From assembly GCF_001015055.1 (NCBI RefSeq), contig NZ_BBWZ01000027.1, forward strand, positions 1-64,000: 64,000 nt of DNA, read 5' to 3'. The notes beneath the pieces are model-generated. The model ran no database searches. It saw nothing but the letters and a program-made list of their open reading frames with translations, and had not been told where the DNA came from. The translations under genes and the position numbers were made by a program. Source of the DNA: Aneurinibacillus tyrosinisolvens. GTDB lineage: Bacteria > Bacillota > Bacilli > Aneurinibacillales > Aneurinibacillaceae. This document shows, piece by piece, positions 53,560 to 62,410 of the stretch; position 1 is the stretch's first letter, and each line of letters opens with the position of its first letter.

Positions 53560-54807
53560 CTATTGGTCCAATGATTTAACTTGCTCGTCTTTATGCATAG
53601 CACGAAATTCTTTACTATAAAGAAGGGCAAAGCCCACGGTTATCATTACTCCCCCTGTCAGACCCATTAGATGAGAAGGTTCAATCCATTTAGCAGTCAA
53701 TCCACTGAAGTAGGAGCCAAGAGGAACGCCCAGGGTAATTATAGACATTCTGATCCCAAAAATGCGTCCTTGATATTCGATTGGGACTATTTTCTGAACC
53801 ATTGTCCGAGCCATGGGAGAATATCCACCAAACAGAAATCCTGCAAGGGCTAAGGTGATGTAGCCCATCCAAAGGAAGTTACAGAATAGCAAAGGGAACA
53901 AACTTGTTCCCCATCCAATGACCATCACTGCCATAAGTGCCCCGTGACGTAGGGGAAACGTAATCAATGCTGTTAGAGCAGAACCAAGGACTGAACTAAT
54001 AAAATAGACCATCCATAAGGTTCCAAGAACTAGGGGGTTGATTTTCAATTCTTGGTGGACATATAAGGGAAGACCAATTTCCAATTGTCCATAAGCCATA
54101 TTTAAAAATAACGCCCCCAGAGTGATTTGCCAAACGGCTTTTGAATGAAATAGATATTTGAAGCCCATCCAAGTGTCAATCCAAAATGATGAACATTTTA
54201 ACTTGTTCTCGTTTTTTTGTTGATATGACCTTTCCTCTATTGGAAGTATACACAAGGCAGAAATCCAAAAGGAAAAACCATTTAAAGCAACAGCCATGGA
54301 AGTATCGAATTTTGCAATTAAAAATCCTCCGATAAGTGGACCACATAAGAATGCGGTTTGCCAAAGGGTTTCATTGATTGAGTTTGCTGCATTTAAATCT
54401 TTCTTCTCAACCATATTTGGCAACATGCCCATCCATGCAACCTTGACAAAAGGGGTTAAACATCCAGCGATAATAATAAGTATCATTAATACAAAAAAGG
54501 ATAACTGATGGATGCTATACAAATACGGAATGAACATAAAAATCGAACCCAGAAGAAAATTAGTTATAATAAGTATCTTCTTCCGTGACCTATGATCCAA
54601 AATGTTACCAACAGCAGCACCCAAAAAAACACTAGGCATACCAAACCCGAACGCTAACAATCCCATATTAGTTGAGTTATTCGTGGAAACCATAACAAAC
54701 CAGAGAAGAGCGACCCACCCAATTTGGTTTCCTAAAGCGGAAATGACATCTGCGGCGGTAAACAATGAAAAATTTCGTTGACGTAATAACAAGAAATTTA
54801 ATTTCAT
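53560..54807 (-). CDS. MFS multidrug-type exporter
   Basis: The 415-residue major facilitator protein has 12 helices. Family signatures include FTAADVISALGNQIGW at helix 1, the loop 2-3 motif GNILDHRSRKK and IVPIEYQGRIFGIRMS. It resembles the MFS_3/MefA group of macrolide or siderophore exporters. The start ATG 54807 follows GAGGTG. A leader peptide and hairpin precede it, suggesting drug-dependent regulation of translation. Confidence 0.88.
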   Translation of the reverse strand: MKLNFLLLRQRNFSLFTAADVISALGNQIGWVALLWFVMVSTNNSTNMGLLAFGFGMPSVFLGAAVGNILDHRSRKKILIITNFLLGSIFMFIPYLYSIHQLSFFVLMILIIIAGCLTPFVKVAWMGMLPNMVEKKDLNAANSINETLWQTAFLCGPLIGGFLIAKFDTSMAVALNGFSFWISALCILPIEERSYQQKNENKLKCSSFWIDTWMGFKYLFHSKAVWQITLGALFLNMAYGQLEIGLPLYVHQELKINPLVLGTLWMVYFISSVLGSALTALITFPLRHGALMAVMVIGWGTSLFPLLFCNFLWMGYITLALAGFLFGGYSPMARTMVQKIVPIEYQGRIFGIRMSIITLGVPLGSYFSGLTAKWIEPSHLMGLTGGVMITVGFALLYSKEFRAMHKDEQVKSLDQ

Positions 54808-54817
54808 TTTTTCACCT

Positions 54818-54874
54818 CGTCAGCAGCCCCACAGAGGAGCTGGTTTATAAATATAGCGGGGTATCCTGCTGACG
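54818..54874 (-). promoter_or_regulatory. Attenuator-like hairpin in MFS leader
   Basis: CGTCAGCAG and CTGCTGACG are perfect inverted copies, extended by a CCCC/GGGG pairing. On the minus strand the stem ends right where the MFS ribosome site GAGGTG begins, and its loop carries CTCCTC, which could also pair with the leader ribosome site AGGAGG. It can plausibly control access to the MFS start. Confidence 0.6.
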
Positions 54875-54880
54875 AAGAAA

Positions 54881-54892
54881 TCAATCCCTCAT
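54881..54892 (-). CDS. Three-codon leader peptide MRD
   Basis: On the minus strand ATG-AGG-GAT-TGA follows a perfect AGGAGG (54906-54901) with 8-bp spacing. The open reading frame encodes Met-Arg-Asp only. The downstream hairpin begins six bases after its stop, so a stalled ribosome here would reach into the 5' arm. Such minimal leaders are known from translational attenuation of drug-resistance genes. Confidence 0.6.
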   Translation of the reverse strand: MRD

Positions 54893-55264
54893 AATGTAAT
54901 CCTCCTAAAGATTTTCGATACAAAACATCAGTGAACCATAATAAAATTAGGGTGGTTTAACTTTTTCATTATTCTCCCCTTATTAAGATGATGCCTAATA
55001 AGAAAATATTACCACGTATTCAATAAAATACTTCATAATCCCTTCATTTATAAAGGGGATATTGTAAGCCTTAAAAGTGCCATTTTACTTCACTAAACGG
55101 GCAGTATAGTGGAAGAATAATTTCGCTATTTATCTATAAAAATAGGGTGTTATTTAAACTGACTAAATAAGATTAAGCTTAATAGAATAAAAGAAATTGA
55201 TGTCGCATGTCATAAGAGACGGAATAATTTTTTAGGAGGTATTTTTTTCTTTTGTTTTAATTTT
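54893..55264. other. AT-rich intergenic region
   Basis: This 370-bp stretch separates the divergent MFS and lipoprotein genes. It contains the leader SD of the MFS gene (AGGAGG on the minus strand). I see no open frame of note. Confidence 0.5.
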
Positions 55265-55293
55265 TTGTAATAAATGGAAAAGTACAGTATACT
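55265..55293 (+). promoter_or_regulatory. Sigma-A-type promoter of lipoprotein gene
   Basis: TTGTAA (55265-55270), a 17-bp spacer and TATACT (55288-55293), 38 bp before the TTG start. Confidence 0.7.
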
Positions 55294-55331
55294 GATTGTA
55301 ACTGATTTATTAGGTAAAGGGGTGACTTGAA

Positions 55332-56018
55332 TTGAGGTTTCTATTTCTTTTGGCTGCGTTTTTATTAGTCCTCACTGGCTGCTCTACTACCACTGCTCAA
55401 AAACCCAAAACTGAACTAGTTCAACTAGAAGTAAATCGAGCGGAAGATTTACCATTTAATTCTGGTTCTGGACGAGCAACTGTTGTTTTTGAGGAAACGG
55501 GAATTATTGACATCCTTGTTTTGGCAAAGGGACTAAATCCTGAAAAGACATACGAAATTACCTTGGTTAAAGATAGTCGAGATGTAGTAATATTTGGTCC
55601 AAAAGAAAATATGAAAATACGATTTGGAACAATGGTTGGTGAAACCTTATTCAAGCCGAATCCAAAGGGAGAACTTTTTGTTTCTATGAGAAACCCACTT
55701 AGAATGGCCGAAGATGGGACGGAGTTAAAGATAAAGGTTACAACAAAAGAAGGAAAAGAAATTTTAACTTCTGCATCGTTTGTAATCAAAAAGCAATGGT
55801 ATGAAGGATTTTTTTACGTCAAAAATCTGCCATTAGAAAGTGCCAGTTCAATGCTGAACGGCTCTTTTTCAAGGGTGCTGATTTCTTTTACGGTATCGAA
55901 ATGCCCAAGAATGAGAACCTGCTCTTCGCCTTCTCCGTACTCGATCCGAAGCTGGTTTCCGTGCTCGGGCTGCGGGATTGTTTGGATGCGGCAGCCGAGA
56001 GCGGAGAACCTTTCCTGA
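55332..56018 (+). CDS. Lipoprotein with chimeric C-terminus
   Basis: TTG 55332 follows AAAGGGGTGA. A lipoprotein signal (FLFLLAAFLLVLTGC, with Cys about residue 17) precedes a beta-rich domain of about 140 residues (residues 25-155: VFEETGIIDILVLAKGLNPEKTY, ELFVSMRNPLRMAEDGTELK, ILTSASFVIKKQW). From about residue 160 on the frame runs antisense through an M20 peptidase remnant on the opposite strand; those 70 residues (WYEGFF onwards) are almost certainly junk. The natural stop has probably been lost by a rearrangement near 55800-55850. The family of the first part is unknown to me. Confidence 0.65.
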   Translation: MRFLFLLAAFLLVLTGCSTTTAQKPKTELVQLEVNRAEDLPFNSGSGRATVVFEETGIIDILVLAKGLNPEKTYEITLVKDSRDVVIFGPKENMKIRFGTMVGETLFKPNPKGELFVSMRNPLRMAEDGTELKIKVTTKEGKEILTSASFVIKKQWYEGFFYVKNLPLESASSMLNGSFSRVLISFTVSKCPRMRTCSSPSPYSIRSWFPCSGCGIVWMRQPRAENLS

Positions 56019-56176
56019 ATCAAAGCACCAAGCGCATCAACCGCTGCTTTATTATGCCTAGGCGTCTCGATTCCGACGTATGTTTTTATCTCTTCCAGAA
56101 TCATGTCGAGTTCATTCTGCAAGTAAGAAGACCAGGTTTTCCGGGCACTCTTCGTTGTTCTTTACACGTTTTTCAT
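55815..56176 (-). pseudogene. Truncated M20-family peptidase remnant
   Basis: The readable part ELDMILEEIKTYVGIETPRH, NKAAVDALGALIQERFS and RIEYGEGEEQVLILGHFDTVK is the N-terminal third of an M20 dipeptidase/carboxypeptidase (GHFDTVK carries the metal His-x-Asp). ATG 56176 opens in frame but meets a TAA four codons later; reading resumes at RTTKSARKTW. After FSIE at about 55847 the sequence diverges and the catalytic remainder is gone. It is a dead gene fragment. Confidence 0.75.
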
Positions 56177-56311
56177 TCCACCTTTTATAACGTGTATTTT
56201 TTTATTTACTAGACTAGCAAGCGATTTGTATGCCAATAGATTGTTTTGTTTAATTTGGTTATATATGGTAAAACATAAAGGGCAATTGCGTTTTTAGTGG
56301 GGGTGGGGAAT

Positions 56312-56794
56312 ATGAAAAAGAATATACTGATAGGTATTCTGCTCGTGACAAATATGATTTCTCTTTTTCTGGTTATTAATAGCAAACCAAAAGAAATGCA
56401 CAATTACTTTTTATCTCTAAGCGGGGAGTCTGAAAATTGGAAAATAAACGACTACAAAATTATTTATACTCCTGAACAACAAGAGGCAGGAGGAGGGATT
56501 TTGACCTACACAAAGCCATCAGGTGATTATCCATTAAAGGTAAAACTACAGCTTTTTAACAACATGTCAGATAAGGAACCGTTTCATACGAGTGAGCGAG
56601 GGATAGAAAGGCAGGGTGATTATGTCCAAATTGGCGGAGGTGGTTATTCTGTCCCACAACCCACACTGGAGAATTTGCGAAGTAAATATATACATATTAT
56701 TTGGACAACTAAAAGCGGAGAGGTTCATCAGGAAGATATGGTAATTGGTATTCAATCTCTCATCGTTCCCAAAGTTATAGATTTTACACAGTAA
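56312..56794 (+). CDS. Membrane-anchored hypothetical protein
   Basis: The 160-residue protein has an N-terminal hydrophobic anchor (KNILIGILLVTNMISLFLVI) and a polar, beta-rich exterior (WKINDYKIIYTPEQQEAGGGI, YPLKVKLQLFNN, GDYVQIGGGGYSVPQPT). ATG 56312 is preceded by GGGGTGGGGAAT. Several Gram-positive envelope proteins look like this, but I recognise no family. A terminator follows shortly afterwards. Confidence 0.6.
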   Translation: MKKNILIGILLVTNMISLFLVINSKPKEMHNYFLSLSGESENWKINDYKIIYTPEQQEAGGGILTYTKPSGDYPLKVKLQLFNNMSDKEPFHTSERGIERQGDYVQIGGGGYSVPQPTLENLRSKYIHIIWTTKSGEVHQEDMVIGIQSLIVPKVIDFTQ

Positions 56795-56827
56795 CCGGTT
56801 ATGTCCGGTATCGTTCCTTCTGTAAAC

Positions 56828-56855
56828 AGGCTGCCCTTATAACAAAGGCAGCCTG
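56828..56855. terminator. Terminator hairpin between convergent genes
   Basis: CAGGCTGCC (56828-56836) pairs with GGCAGCCTG (56847-56855). It lies between the anchored protein (+) and the third sigma-54 activator (-). Confidence 0.7.
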
Positions 56856-56860
56856 CTTGC

Positions 56861-58939
56861 TTATCTGTCTGAAGAGATGAAATCGAATCCAGTGCGGGTT
56901 AGCTTCAAGCCTGCCGGGCCTTTGCTTTTGACTACATATCCATGGTCCTCCAGTGTTTGAAGGCGATGGCGAATTTGCTGCTCCGACAGCGTTTTCTGCC
57001 ATTGCCGGCTTCTTTCTGCTATTTTCTTTCTCCCGATGCTCTCTCCTGTCCGGATACAGTCAGCTATCGTCTGCAGGATGAAAACGTACTCCTCCGCATC
57101 CTGCGGGATATCAAAAGGAGCAGGCAGTCCTTCTTTTTCTATTACAGGCCGGGCAGGGGGGAGCAGATGCTGTTTTTCCGTTGAGGGAGCTCGCTGGAAA
57201 AAGAACTCATTTGGAATATCGTTCATCGTAATCGTGTCCCCCTCGCAAACAGCCAGCATGTAGTCCAACGTGTTTTTCAGCTCCCTCACATTGCCGTACC
57301 ACTCGTATCGCATTAACTGTTCTATCACTTCAGGAAGGATCGTAACCTTTCTTCCGCTCTGGTGAATAAAGGTATGAATGAGAAGGGCGATGTCCTCTTT
57401 TCTGTTTCGCAGTTCAGGCAGTGGAAGGAACAGCACCTTCAAACGGTAATATAGATCTTCACGGAATGTTCCTTGCTCGATCATTGTCAGAAGATCCTTA
57501 TTTGTAGCGGCAATAATCCGTACATCGATCGGGATGATTTTGCTGCCGCCCACACGCATGATTTCCTTTTCCTGCAGCACCCGGAGCAGCCTTGTTTGTA
57601 TTTTTAAGCTAATATCGCCGATCTCATCAAGGAAAATCGTTCCGCCGTTGACCTGCTCGAACAAGCCGGCTTTCCCGCCTTTTTTCGCGCCCGTAAAGGC
57701 TCCTTCTTCACAACCGAACAATTCGCTTTCGACAAGCTCTTCGGGAAGGGCACTGAAGTTGACGGCGAGGAAAGGGCCCTCGCTCCGCAAAGAATCATTA
57801 TGAATAGCGCTGGGGAACAATTCCTTCCCCGTCCCGCTTTCCCCCTGAATAAGGACGGTTAAGTCCGTCCGGGCGAGTTTCTTCGCTACGTTCATCGTCG
57901 ACTGAATAGCGTCGCTGCTTCCGACAATGGATTCAAATGTGTGCCTGGCAATGTATCCTTTTTTCACAAGCTCCCTGCGCAGAGTTTTTTCGATATGGAT
58001 TGTTTCCCGCGCATTTTTAAATGTCGCAACAATGGAGCGCTCGGAGCTTAAAACAAAACGGTGGACAACGACTTCTGCCTGTCCAACCGTAAACCAGCGA
58101 TTTTCTTCCTCGTTGGAGTCAGTGGAGATAAACGAGGCTAAATCTTTGTCCTGGATCATGTCTTCGACTTTTTTTCCAAGTACTTTGCTGGCGGAAGTCT
58201 GTAAGATTTTCTCCAGGTTCTCATTAAATACCGTAATTTCACCCACATGGTTTACTGCGATAATTCCATCATCGACACCGTTTAACACCTGGTGCAGGTA
58301 TTTATTTAATTGATCGGTTTCTTTGCTTGAATCCGCCAGCTTTTTGCTCAGCTCAATAATTTTTCGCGTATATTTCTCGGATACTTCAGTGCCTTTCTGT
58401 TCGAGCAGTTTAAGCCGTTCTAGAATCGCCATGAGAGTCGTAATATCAATAAGGCGTGGACCGATATCGATGACATTTTTTACGAAAGAAGGGACGAGGC
58501 CAATTTCACCTGGTGTAATCGCAATCTCAATAGGATGGACATTTCTTGCTCCTGGGTAATAAGGAATATATTCGATATGATCAATACCGAGCTGCAGCAG
58601 AGTGTCGATAGATTCGGAAGCGGTTTCGGGAAAATCATTTACATAGAGCGCTTTAGATCCTTTAGGCAGGAACAGTAACTTATCAATATGATTGTGGTTT
58701 ATTGTCCGGTTGGCGATAATGATTTCACAGTTTTTTCCGATGTAATCTTTTACTTCGTCCTGAATAAGGTGGGTTGATAGAATGACGAGCTGTTTTTTTA
58801 TCGTTAATGGAATACCTTCTTCTAAAGAGTAGCTGTGTATATGGATGATATCGCCAAGAATTTCATGCAGCTGGCTGGCCAGAGCTTTGGATGTTTCGCG
58901 CGTTCCAGTTAGCAGAGTTAACTCTTTTACCGTCCCCAT
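56861..58939 (-). CDS. Sigma-54 activator with unusual sensor and winged-helix tail
   Basis: The 692-residue protein starts at ATG 58939 after GAAGGTGA; a longer frame lacks a site. The first ~190 residues (ELTLLTGTRETSKALASQLHE, QLVILSTHLIQDEVKDYIG, SIDTLLQLGIDHIEYIPYYPG) form a domain I do not recognise. A coiled coil and a PAS-like region follow (GVDDGIIAVNHVGEITVFNE). The AAA+ domain is complete: GESGTGKE, GAFTGA, FLDEIGDI, ATNKDL. The C-terminus (RKKIAERSRQWQKTLSEQQI, RLQTLEDHGYVVKSKGPAG) looks like a winged helix, not the Fis-type HTH normal for this class. It diverges from nagAB. Confidence 0.87.
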   Translation of the reverse strand: MGTVKELTLLTGTRETSKALASQLHEILGDIIHIHSYSLEEGIPLTIKKQLVILSTHLIQDEVKDYIGKNCEIIIANRTINHNHIDKLLFLPKGSKALYVNDFPETASESIDTLLQLGIDHIEYIPYYPGARNVHPIEIAITPGEIGLVPSFVKNVIDIGPRLIDITTLMAILERLKLLEQKGTEVSEKYTRKIIELSKKLADSSKETDQLNKYLHQVLNGVDDGIIAVNHVGEITVFNENLEKILQTSASKVLGKKVEDMIQDKDLASFISTDSNEEENRWFTVGQAEVVVHRFVLSSERSIVATFKNARETIHIEKTLRRELVKKGYIARHTFESIVGSSDAIQSTMNVAKKLARTDLTVLIQGESGTGKELFPSAIHNDSLRSEGPFLAVNFSALPEELVESELFGCEEGAFTGAKKGGKAGLFEQVNGGTIFLDEIGDISLKIQTRLLRVLQEKEIMRVGGSKIIPIDVRIIAATNKDLLTMIEQGTFREDLYYRLKVLFLPLPELRNRKEDIALLIHTFIHQSGRKVTILPEVIEQLMRYEWYGNVRELKNTLDYMLAVCEGDTITMNDIPNEFFFQRAPSTEKQHLLPPARPVIEKEGLPAPFDIPQDAEEYVFILQTIADCIRTGESIGRKKIAERSRQWQKTLSEQQIRHRLQTLEDHGYVVKSKGPAGLKLTRTGFDFISSDR

Positions 58940-59065
58940 GATTTCTTCACCTTCTTTAATTCGGTTATTATTGGTTTTATTATCCCTTTTAGAACCATTA
59001 ATGACCACTATAATTTATTACCGCATGATATGATATGTGAAATATGAAGTTCTCTATAGGTGGTA

Positions 59066-59081
59066 TGGACAATTAGCTGCA
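59066..59081 (+). promoter_or_regulatory. Candidate sigma-54 promoter of nagAB
   Basis: TGGACA-N5-CTGCA has the GG and GC dinucleotides at exact RpoN spacing but departs from the consensus TGGCAC-N5-TTGCA at three other bases. Its position, 50 bp before nagA and beside an RpoN activator gene, is why I report it. Confidence 0.45.
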
Positions 59082-59130
59082 GTGGTAATAAGGTAAATGT
59101 ATCAAATCGCCAAAGAGAGCAGGTGACATA

Positions 59131-60339
59131 ATGGAAAATCGTTTTGCCCTCGTAAACGCCCAGGTTTTTGCAGAACAGGGATCGATTGAAAAAGGATACA
59201 TCCTCATCGATAACGGCAAAATTATTGCAGCGGGGGTAGCGGAGGGAGCAAACGCGCTTAATACGGATGATGAAGTTCAATCCATTCCTCTTCCTCCCGG
59301 ATGCAAAATCATTCCCGGGATGATTGATGTCCATATCCATGGAGCGGCCGGAGCCGACACGATGGATGCGACCGAAGAAGCGCTGCATACGATTGCCGCT
59401 GCACTGCCCCGGGAAGGTACAACGAGTTTTCTGGCCACGACGATGACGCAGGAAAGCGGCAAAATTGAAAAAGCACTTGGCAACGCTTCTGCCTACTTGA
59501 AACAGCACAACGAGCCAGGGAAAGCGGAAGTGCTCGGCCTTCATCTGGAAGGGCCCTTTCTTTCTCCGAAAAGAGCGGGTGCCCAACCGCTGGACGCCAT
59601 TATCGACCCGGACACCGATCTTTTTAAAACATGGCAAACCATCGCGGATGGAATGATAAAACTCGTCACCCTGGCCCCGGAAAGAGACGGCGGCATGGAA
59701 CTGGCTGCTTACTTAAAAGAAACCGGGGTTGTTGCTTCCGTTGGACACTCTGATGCCACTTATGCCGAAGTCGTGCAGGCAATTGAAGCGGGCGTTACAC
59801 ACGCCACCCATCTCTTCAACGGGATGAGAGGGCTGCACCACCGCGAACCGGGAGTCGCCGGAGCAGTCCTTCTGCACGATGAAATCGTGGCTGAAATGAT
59901 TGCGGACGGCATCCACGTACGCCCTGAAGTGATTCAGCTTACCTTCCGGCAAAAAGGAAGGGAAAGACTTATCCTCGTTACCGACGCTATGCGGGCGAAA
60001 TGTTTAGGCAGCGGGGTATATAGCCTTGGCGGGCAGGACGTGCAGGTCGACGGAACGACGGCTACGTTAAAAGATGGGACGCTGGCCGGCAGCATCCTGA
60101 AAATGAGGGACGCAATCGCAAATGTGATGTCCTATACGAAATGCGGCCTGGAGGATATAGTGTACATGACTGCCGTAAACCCCGCTAAGCAGCTGAATGT
60201 GTACGATCGAAAAGGGAGCATAAGCCCAGGAAAAGATGCGGATATCGTCGTTCTTGATGAAAACAATGAAGTATATATGACCTTTTGCAGGGGAGTTCTC
60301 GCCTTTGCAAATGGGAGTGATAAGCATGAAGTTAATTGA
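59131..60339 (+). CDS. nagA: N-acetylglucosamine-6-phosphate deacetylase
   Basis: The 402-residue amidohydrolase removes acetate from GlcNAc-6-P. Metal and substrate motifs are VHIHGAAGADTMDA, LHLEGPFLSPKRAG (Glu), VGHSDATYAE (His), HATHLFNGM (His) and LVTDAM (Asp). The length and motif order are standard. It overlaps nagB by 14 bp. Control by the divergent sigma-54 activator would be an uncommon arrangement for this pathway. Confidence 0.94.
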   Translation: MENRFALVNAQVFAEQGSIEKGYILIDNGKIIAAGVAEGANALNTDDEVQSIPLPPGCKIIPGMIDVHIHGAAGADTMDATEEALHTIAAALPREGTTSFLATTMTQESGKIEKALGNASAYLKQHNEPGKAEVLGLHLEGPFLSPKRAGAQPLDAIIDPDTDLFKTWQTIADGMIKLVTLAPERDGGMELAAYLKETGVVASVGHSDATYAEVVQAIEAGVTHATHLFNGMRGLHHREPGVAGAVLLHDEIVAEMIADGIHVRPEVIQLTFRQKGRERLILVTDAMRAKCLGSGVYSLGGQDVQVDGTTATLKDGTLAGSILKMRDAIANVMSYTKCGLEDIVYMTAVNPAKQLNVYDRKGSISPGKDADIVVLDENNEVYMTFCRGVLAFANGSDKHEVN

Positions 60340-61057
60340 AGCGAGAGACTATGAAGAAATGAGCCAGCTGGCAGCTGGTCTTATTATTGGCGAAATTAAT
60401 GAGTTTCCGACGATGACGCTCGGTTTGGCCACAGGGGCAACGCCGGTTGGGACGTACCGGGCGCTTATTCAAGATTATCAGCACAATAGAACTTCTTACA
60501 GCAGGGTTACTACTTTTAACCTCGATGAATATGTGGGTTTACATCCAACCCACCCGAACAGCTACCATTATTATATGAAGGAAAAGCTGTTTGATCATAT
60601 CGATATTCCTTCCCATCGCATTCATATTCCGGATGGAATGGCCGATGTGCTCGAACAGGAATGCCAGAGATACGAAGGTTCCATTGAAGAGAGCGGCGGT
60701 ATTGATCTCCAGTTGTTAGGGATTGGCTCAAATGGGCACATCGGCTTTAATGAGCCGGGGACTCCCTTTGATAAAGCTACACATGTAGTAGAGTTAACTC
60801 CTTCTACAAGAGAAGCAAACAGGCGTTATTTCAATGGGCTGTCAGAAGTTCCCACGCATGCGATTACGATGGGTATTGGAACCATTATGAAGAGCAAAAA
60901 AATTATCCTTCTGGCCTCAGGTTTGAAAAAGGCACGCATTGTACACCAGTTGCTTTTCGGTGAGGTAGATAACAATGTCCCTGCCTCCATACTAAAAGAG
61001 CATTCCCATGTATGGGTGATTGCCGACCAGGAAGCTTTAAGGTATGCGAAGAGTTAG
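60326..61057 (+). CDS. nagB: Glucosamine-6-phosphate deaminase
   Basis: The 243-residue enzyme converts glucosamine-6-P to fructose-6-P and ammonia. Typical motifs are LGLATGATPVGTYRAL, TFNLDEYVGL (catalytic Asp), GSNGHIGFNEPG (catalytic His and Glu) and VGHS-like ITMGIGTIM. ATG 60326 starts inside nagA, so the genes are coupled. No GlcNAc transporter or GntR-type regulator follows, unlike the usual Bacillus nagAB-R set. Confidence 0.94.
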   Translation: MKLIEARDYEEMSQLAAGLIIGEINEFPTMTLGLATGATPVGTYRALIQDYQHNRTSYSRVTTFNLDEYVGLHPTHPNSYHYYMKEKLFDHIDIPSHRIHIPDGMADVLEQECQRYEGSIEESGGIDLQLLGIGSNGHIGFNEPGTPFDKATHVVELTPSTREANRRYFNGLSEVPTHAITMGIGTIMKSKKIILLASGLKKARIVHQLLFGEVDNNVPASILKEHSHVWVIADQEALRYAKS

Positions 61058-61295
61058 GAATTGAATCATTACCTTTTTCGCCGCTGCTTCCGATAGAAAA
61101 CATACTTAAATATGCCGAAGGCAGCAGGGCGATGATAACAACGGGCATAAGTTCGGGAAGGGCGACCAGAACTGTAACGGCATCAGAATAAACCATAAAG
61201 TCAACCATGCTGGCGACGAAAATGATTAGTATAAGAGCTTGAAACCGGGAATATAGTGCAGCAAGCCGAAGCCAGCAGGATTGCATAAGACGCAA
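60903..61295 (-). CDS. Possible small membrane protein
   Basis: The TTG start at 61295 follows AAAGGAGG. The first 70 residues are hydrophobic (ALILIIFVASMVDFMVYSDAV, LVALPELMPVVIIALLPSAYL split here into two short strings). The rest of the frame runs antisense through the end of nagB and looks accidental. An extra A at an A5 run near 61086 would end the protein at about 72 residues. I cannot assign a function and hold it as weak. Confidence 0.3.
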   Translation of the reverse strand: MRLMQSCWLRLAALYSRFQALILIIFVASMVDFMVYSDAVTVLVALPELMPVVIIALLPSAYLSMFSIGSSGEKGNDSIPNSSHTLKLPGRQSPIHGNALLVWRQGHCYLPHRKATGVQCVPFSNLRPEG

Positions 61296-61387
61296 AATGG
61301 GAAATCCTCCTTTTATTAAAGATAATGTTATGTACGTTTGTAAAATAAGGAAGTTTCATAAATCAGATAAGAGGGAGTGATTCTATA

Positions 61388-62380
61388 ATGAAAGCTTTTA
61401 TACATCAAGGCCCAGCAGGATTCGCAGGTGCCAAATACACTGAGATGCCTGAGCCAATGGCCGGTCCGGGGCAAGTTCGCATCCGTTTGAAAACCGCCGG
61501 GTTGAACCGCCGGGACCTCCGCGTACTAAACCTGAATGCCGAGAGCGGATTGCCTATCATTTTGGGTTCCGACGGGGCAGGGATAGTCGATCAGGTTGGT
61601 TCGGGTGTCGAAGGATTCAGACAGGGGGATGAGGTTATTATTAACCCGACGCTTCATTGGCTGAAAAACACACCCGCTCCTCCAGCAAATTACGAGATTC
61701 TTGGCTCACCCACACATGGTACATTTGCGGAAGCCATTGTTATCTCAGCCGAGCAGGTTGAGCTCAAACCAGCGTATTTGAGCTGGGAAGAAGCCGGGGT
61801 CCTGCCGCTTGCCGCGGTCACGGCTTACCGTGCTTTGTTTACCCGCGGTCAACTGCAATCAGGACAGACGGTGTTAATTCCCGGTGCAGGCGGAGGGGTC
61901 GCGACGTACCTCATTCAGTTTGCTAAAGCAGCGGGCGCCCGCGTCGTCGTCACCTCCCGCAGTGAGGAAAAGCGGAAGGAAGCCCGGAAGCTCGGGGCGG
62001 ATGCTGCCATTCCAACCGGGGAGGAGTGGCTCGATGCGCTAGGCGGAGAAAAAGTCGACCTTGTGATAGACAGTGTCGGTGCGGCCACGTTTGATAAATG
62101 TTTGAGTATCTTAAAGCCGGGTGGAACCCTCGTTACGTTTGGTGCAACGGCCGGTGATGAGGTGCGCGTGGATATTCGTTCCTTCTTTTATGGCCAGTTT
62201 AACCTGCTTGGTTCCACGATGGGGAGCCGGGAAGAGTTCAGGGACATGCTGCAGTTTATTGCAAAGCATGAAGTCCGGCCGGTAATTGATAGCTGCTTTT
62301 CCCTGCCGGAAGCAGAACAGGCTTTGCGCAGGCTGCAGGATACTCAGAACGCAGGGAAAATCGGACTGCACATTAATTAG
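61388..62380 (+). CDS. Zinc-free medium-chain reductase (quinone oxidoreductase type)
   Basis: The 330-residue MDR-superfamily enzyme has the N-terminal GroES-like half (GPGQVRIRLKTAGLNRRDL, LGSDGAGIVDQVGSGVEGF) and the nucleotide-binding half (IPGAGGGVATYLIQFAKAAG, LVIDSVGAATFDKCLSIL). The structural-zinc cysteines of alcohol dehydrogenases are absent, consistent with NADPH:quinone or enone reductases. ATG 61388 is a single-gene unit between the nag operon and the transporter. Confidence 0.88.
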   Translation: MKAFIHQGPAGFAGAKYTEMPEPMAGPGQVRIRLKTAGLNRRDLRVLNLNAESGLPIILGSDGAGIVDQVGSGVEGFRQGDEVIINPTLHWLKNTPAPPANYEILGSPTHGTFAEAIVISAEQVELKPAYLSWEEAGVLPLAAVTAYRALFTRGQLQSGQTVLIPGAGGGVATYLIQFAKAAGARVVVTSRSEEKRKEARKLGADAAIPTGEEWLDALGGEKVDLVIDSVGAATFDKCLSILKPGGTLVTFGATAGDEVRVDIRSFFYGQFNLLGSTMGSREEFRDMLQFIAKHEVRPVIDSCFSLPEAEQALRRLQDTQNAGKIGLHIN

Positions 62381-62410
62381 GTCAATTACAGTTTTTTCCG
62401 TGAAAAAATT

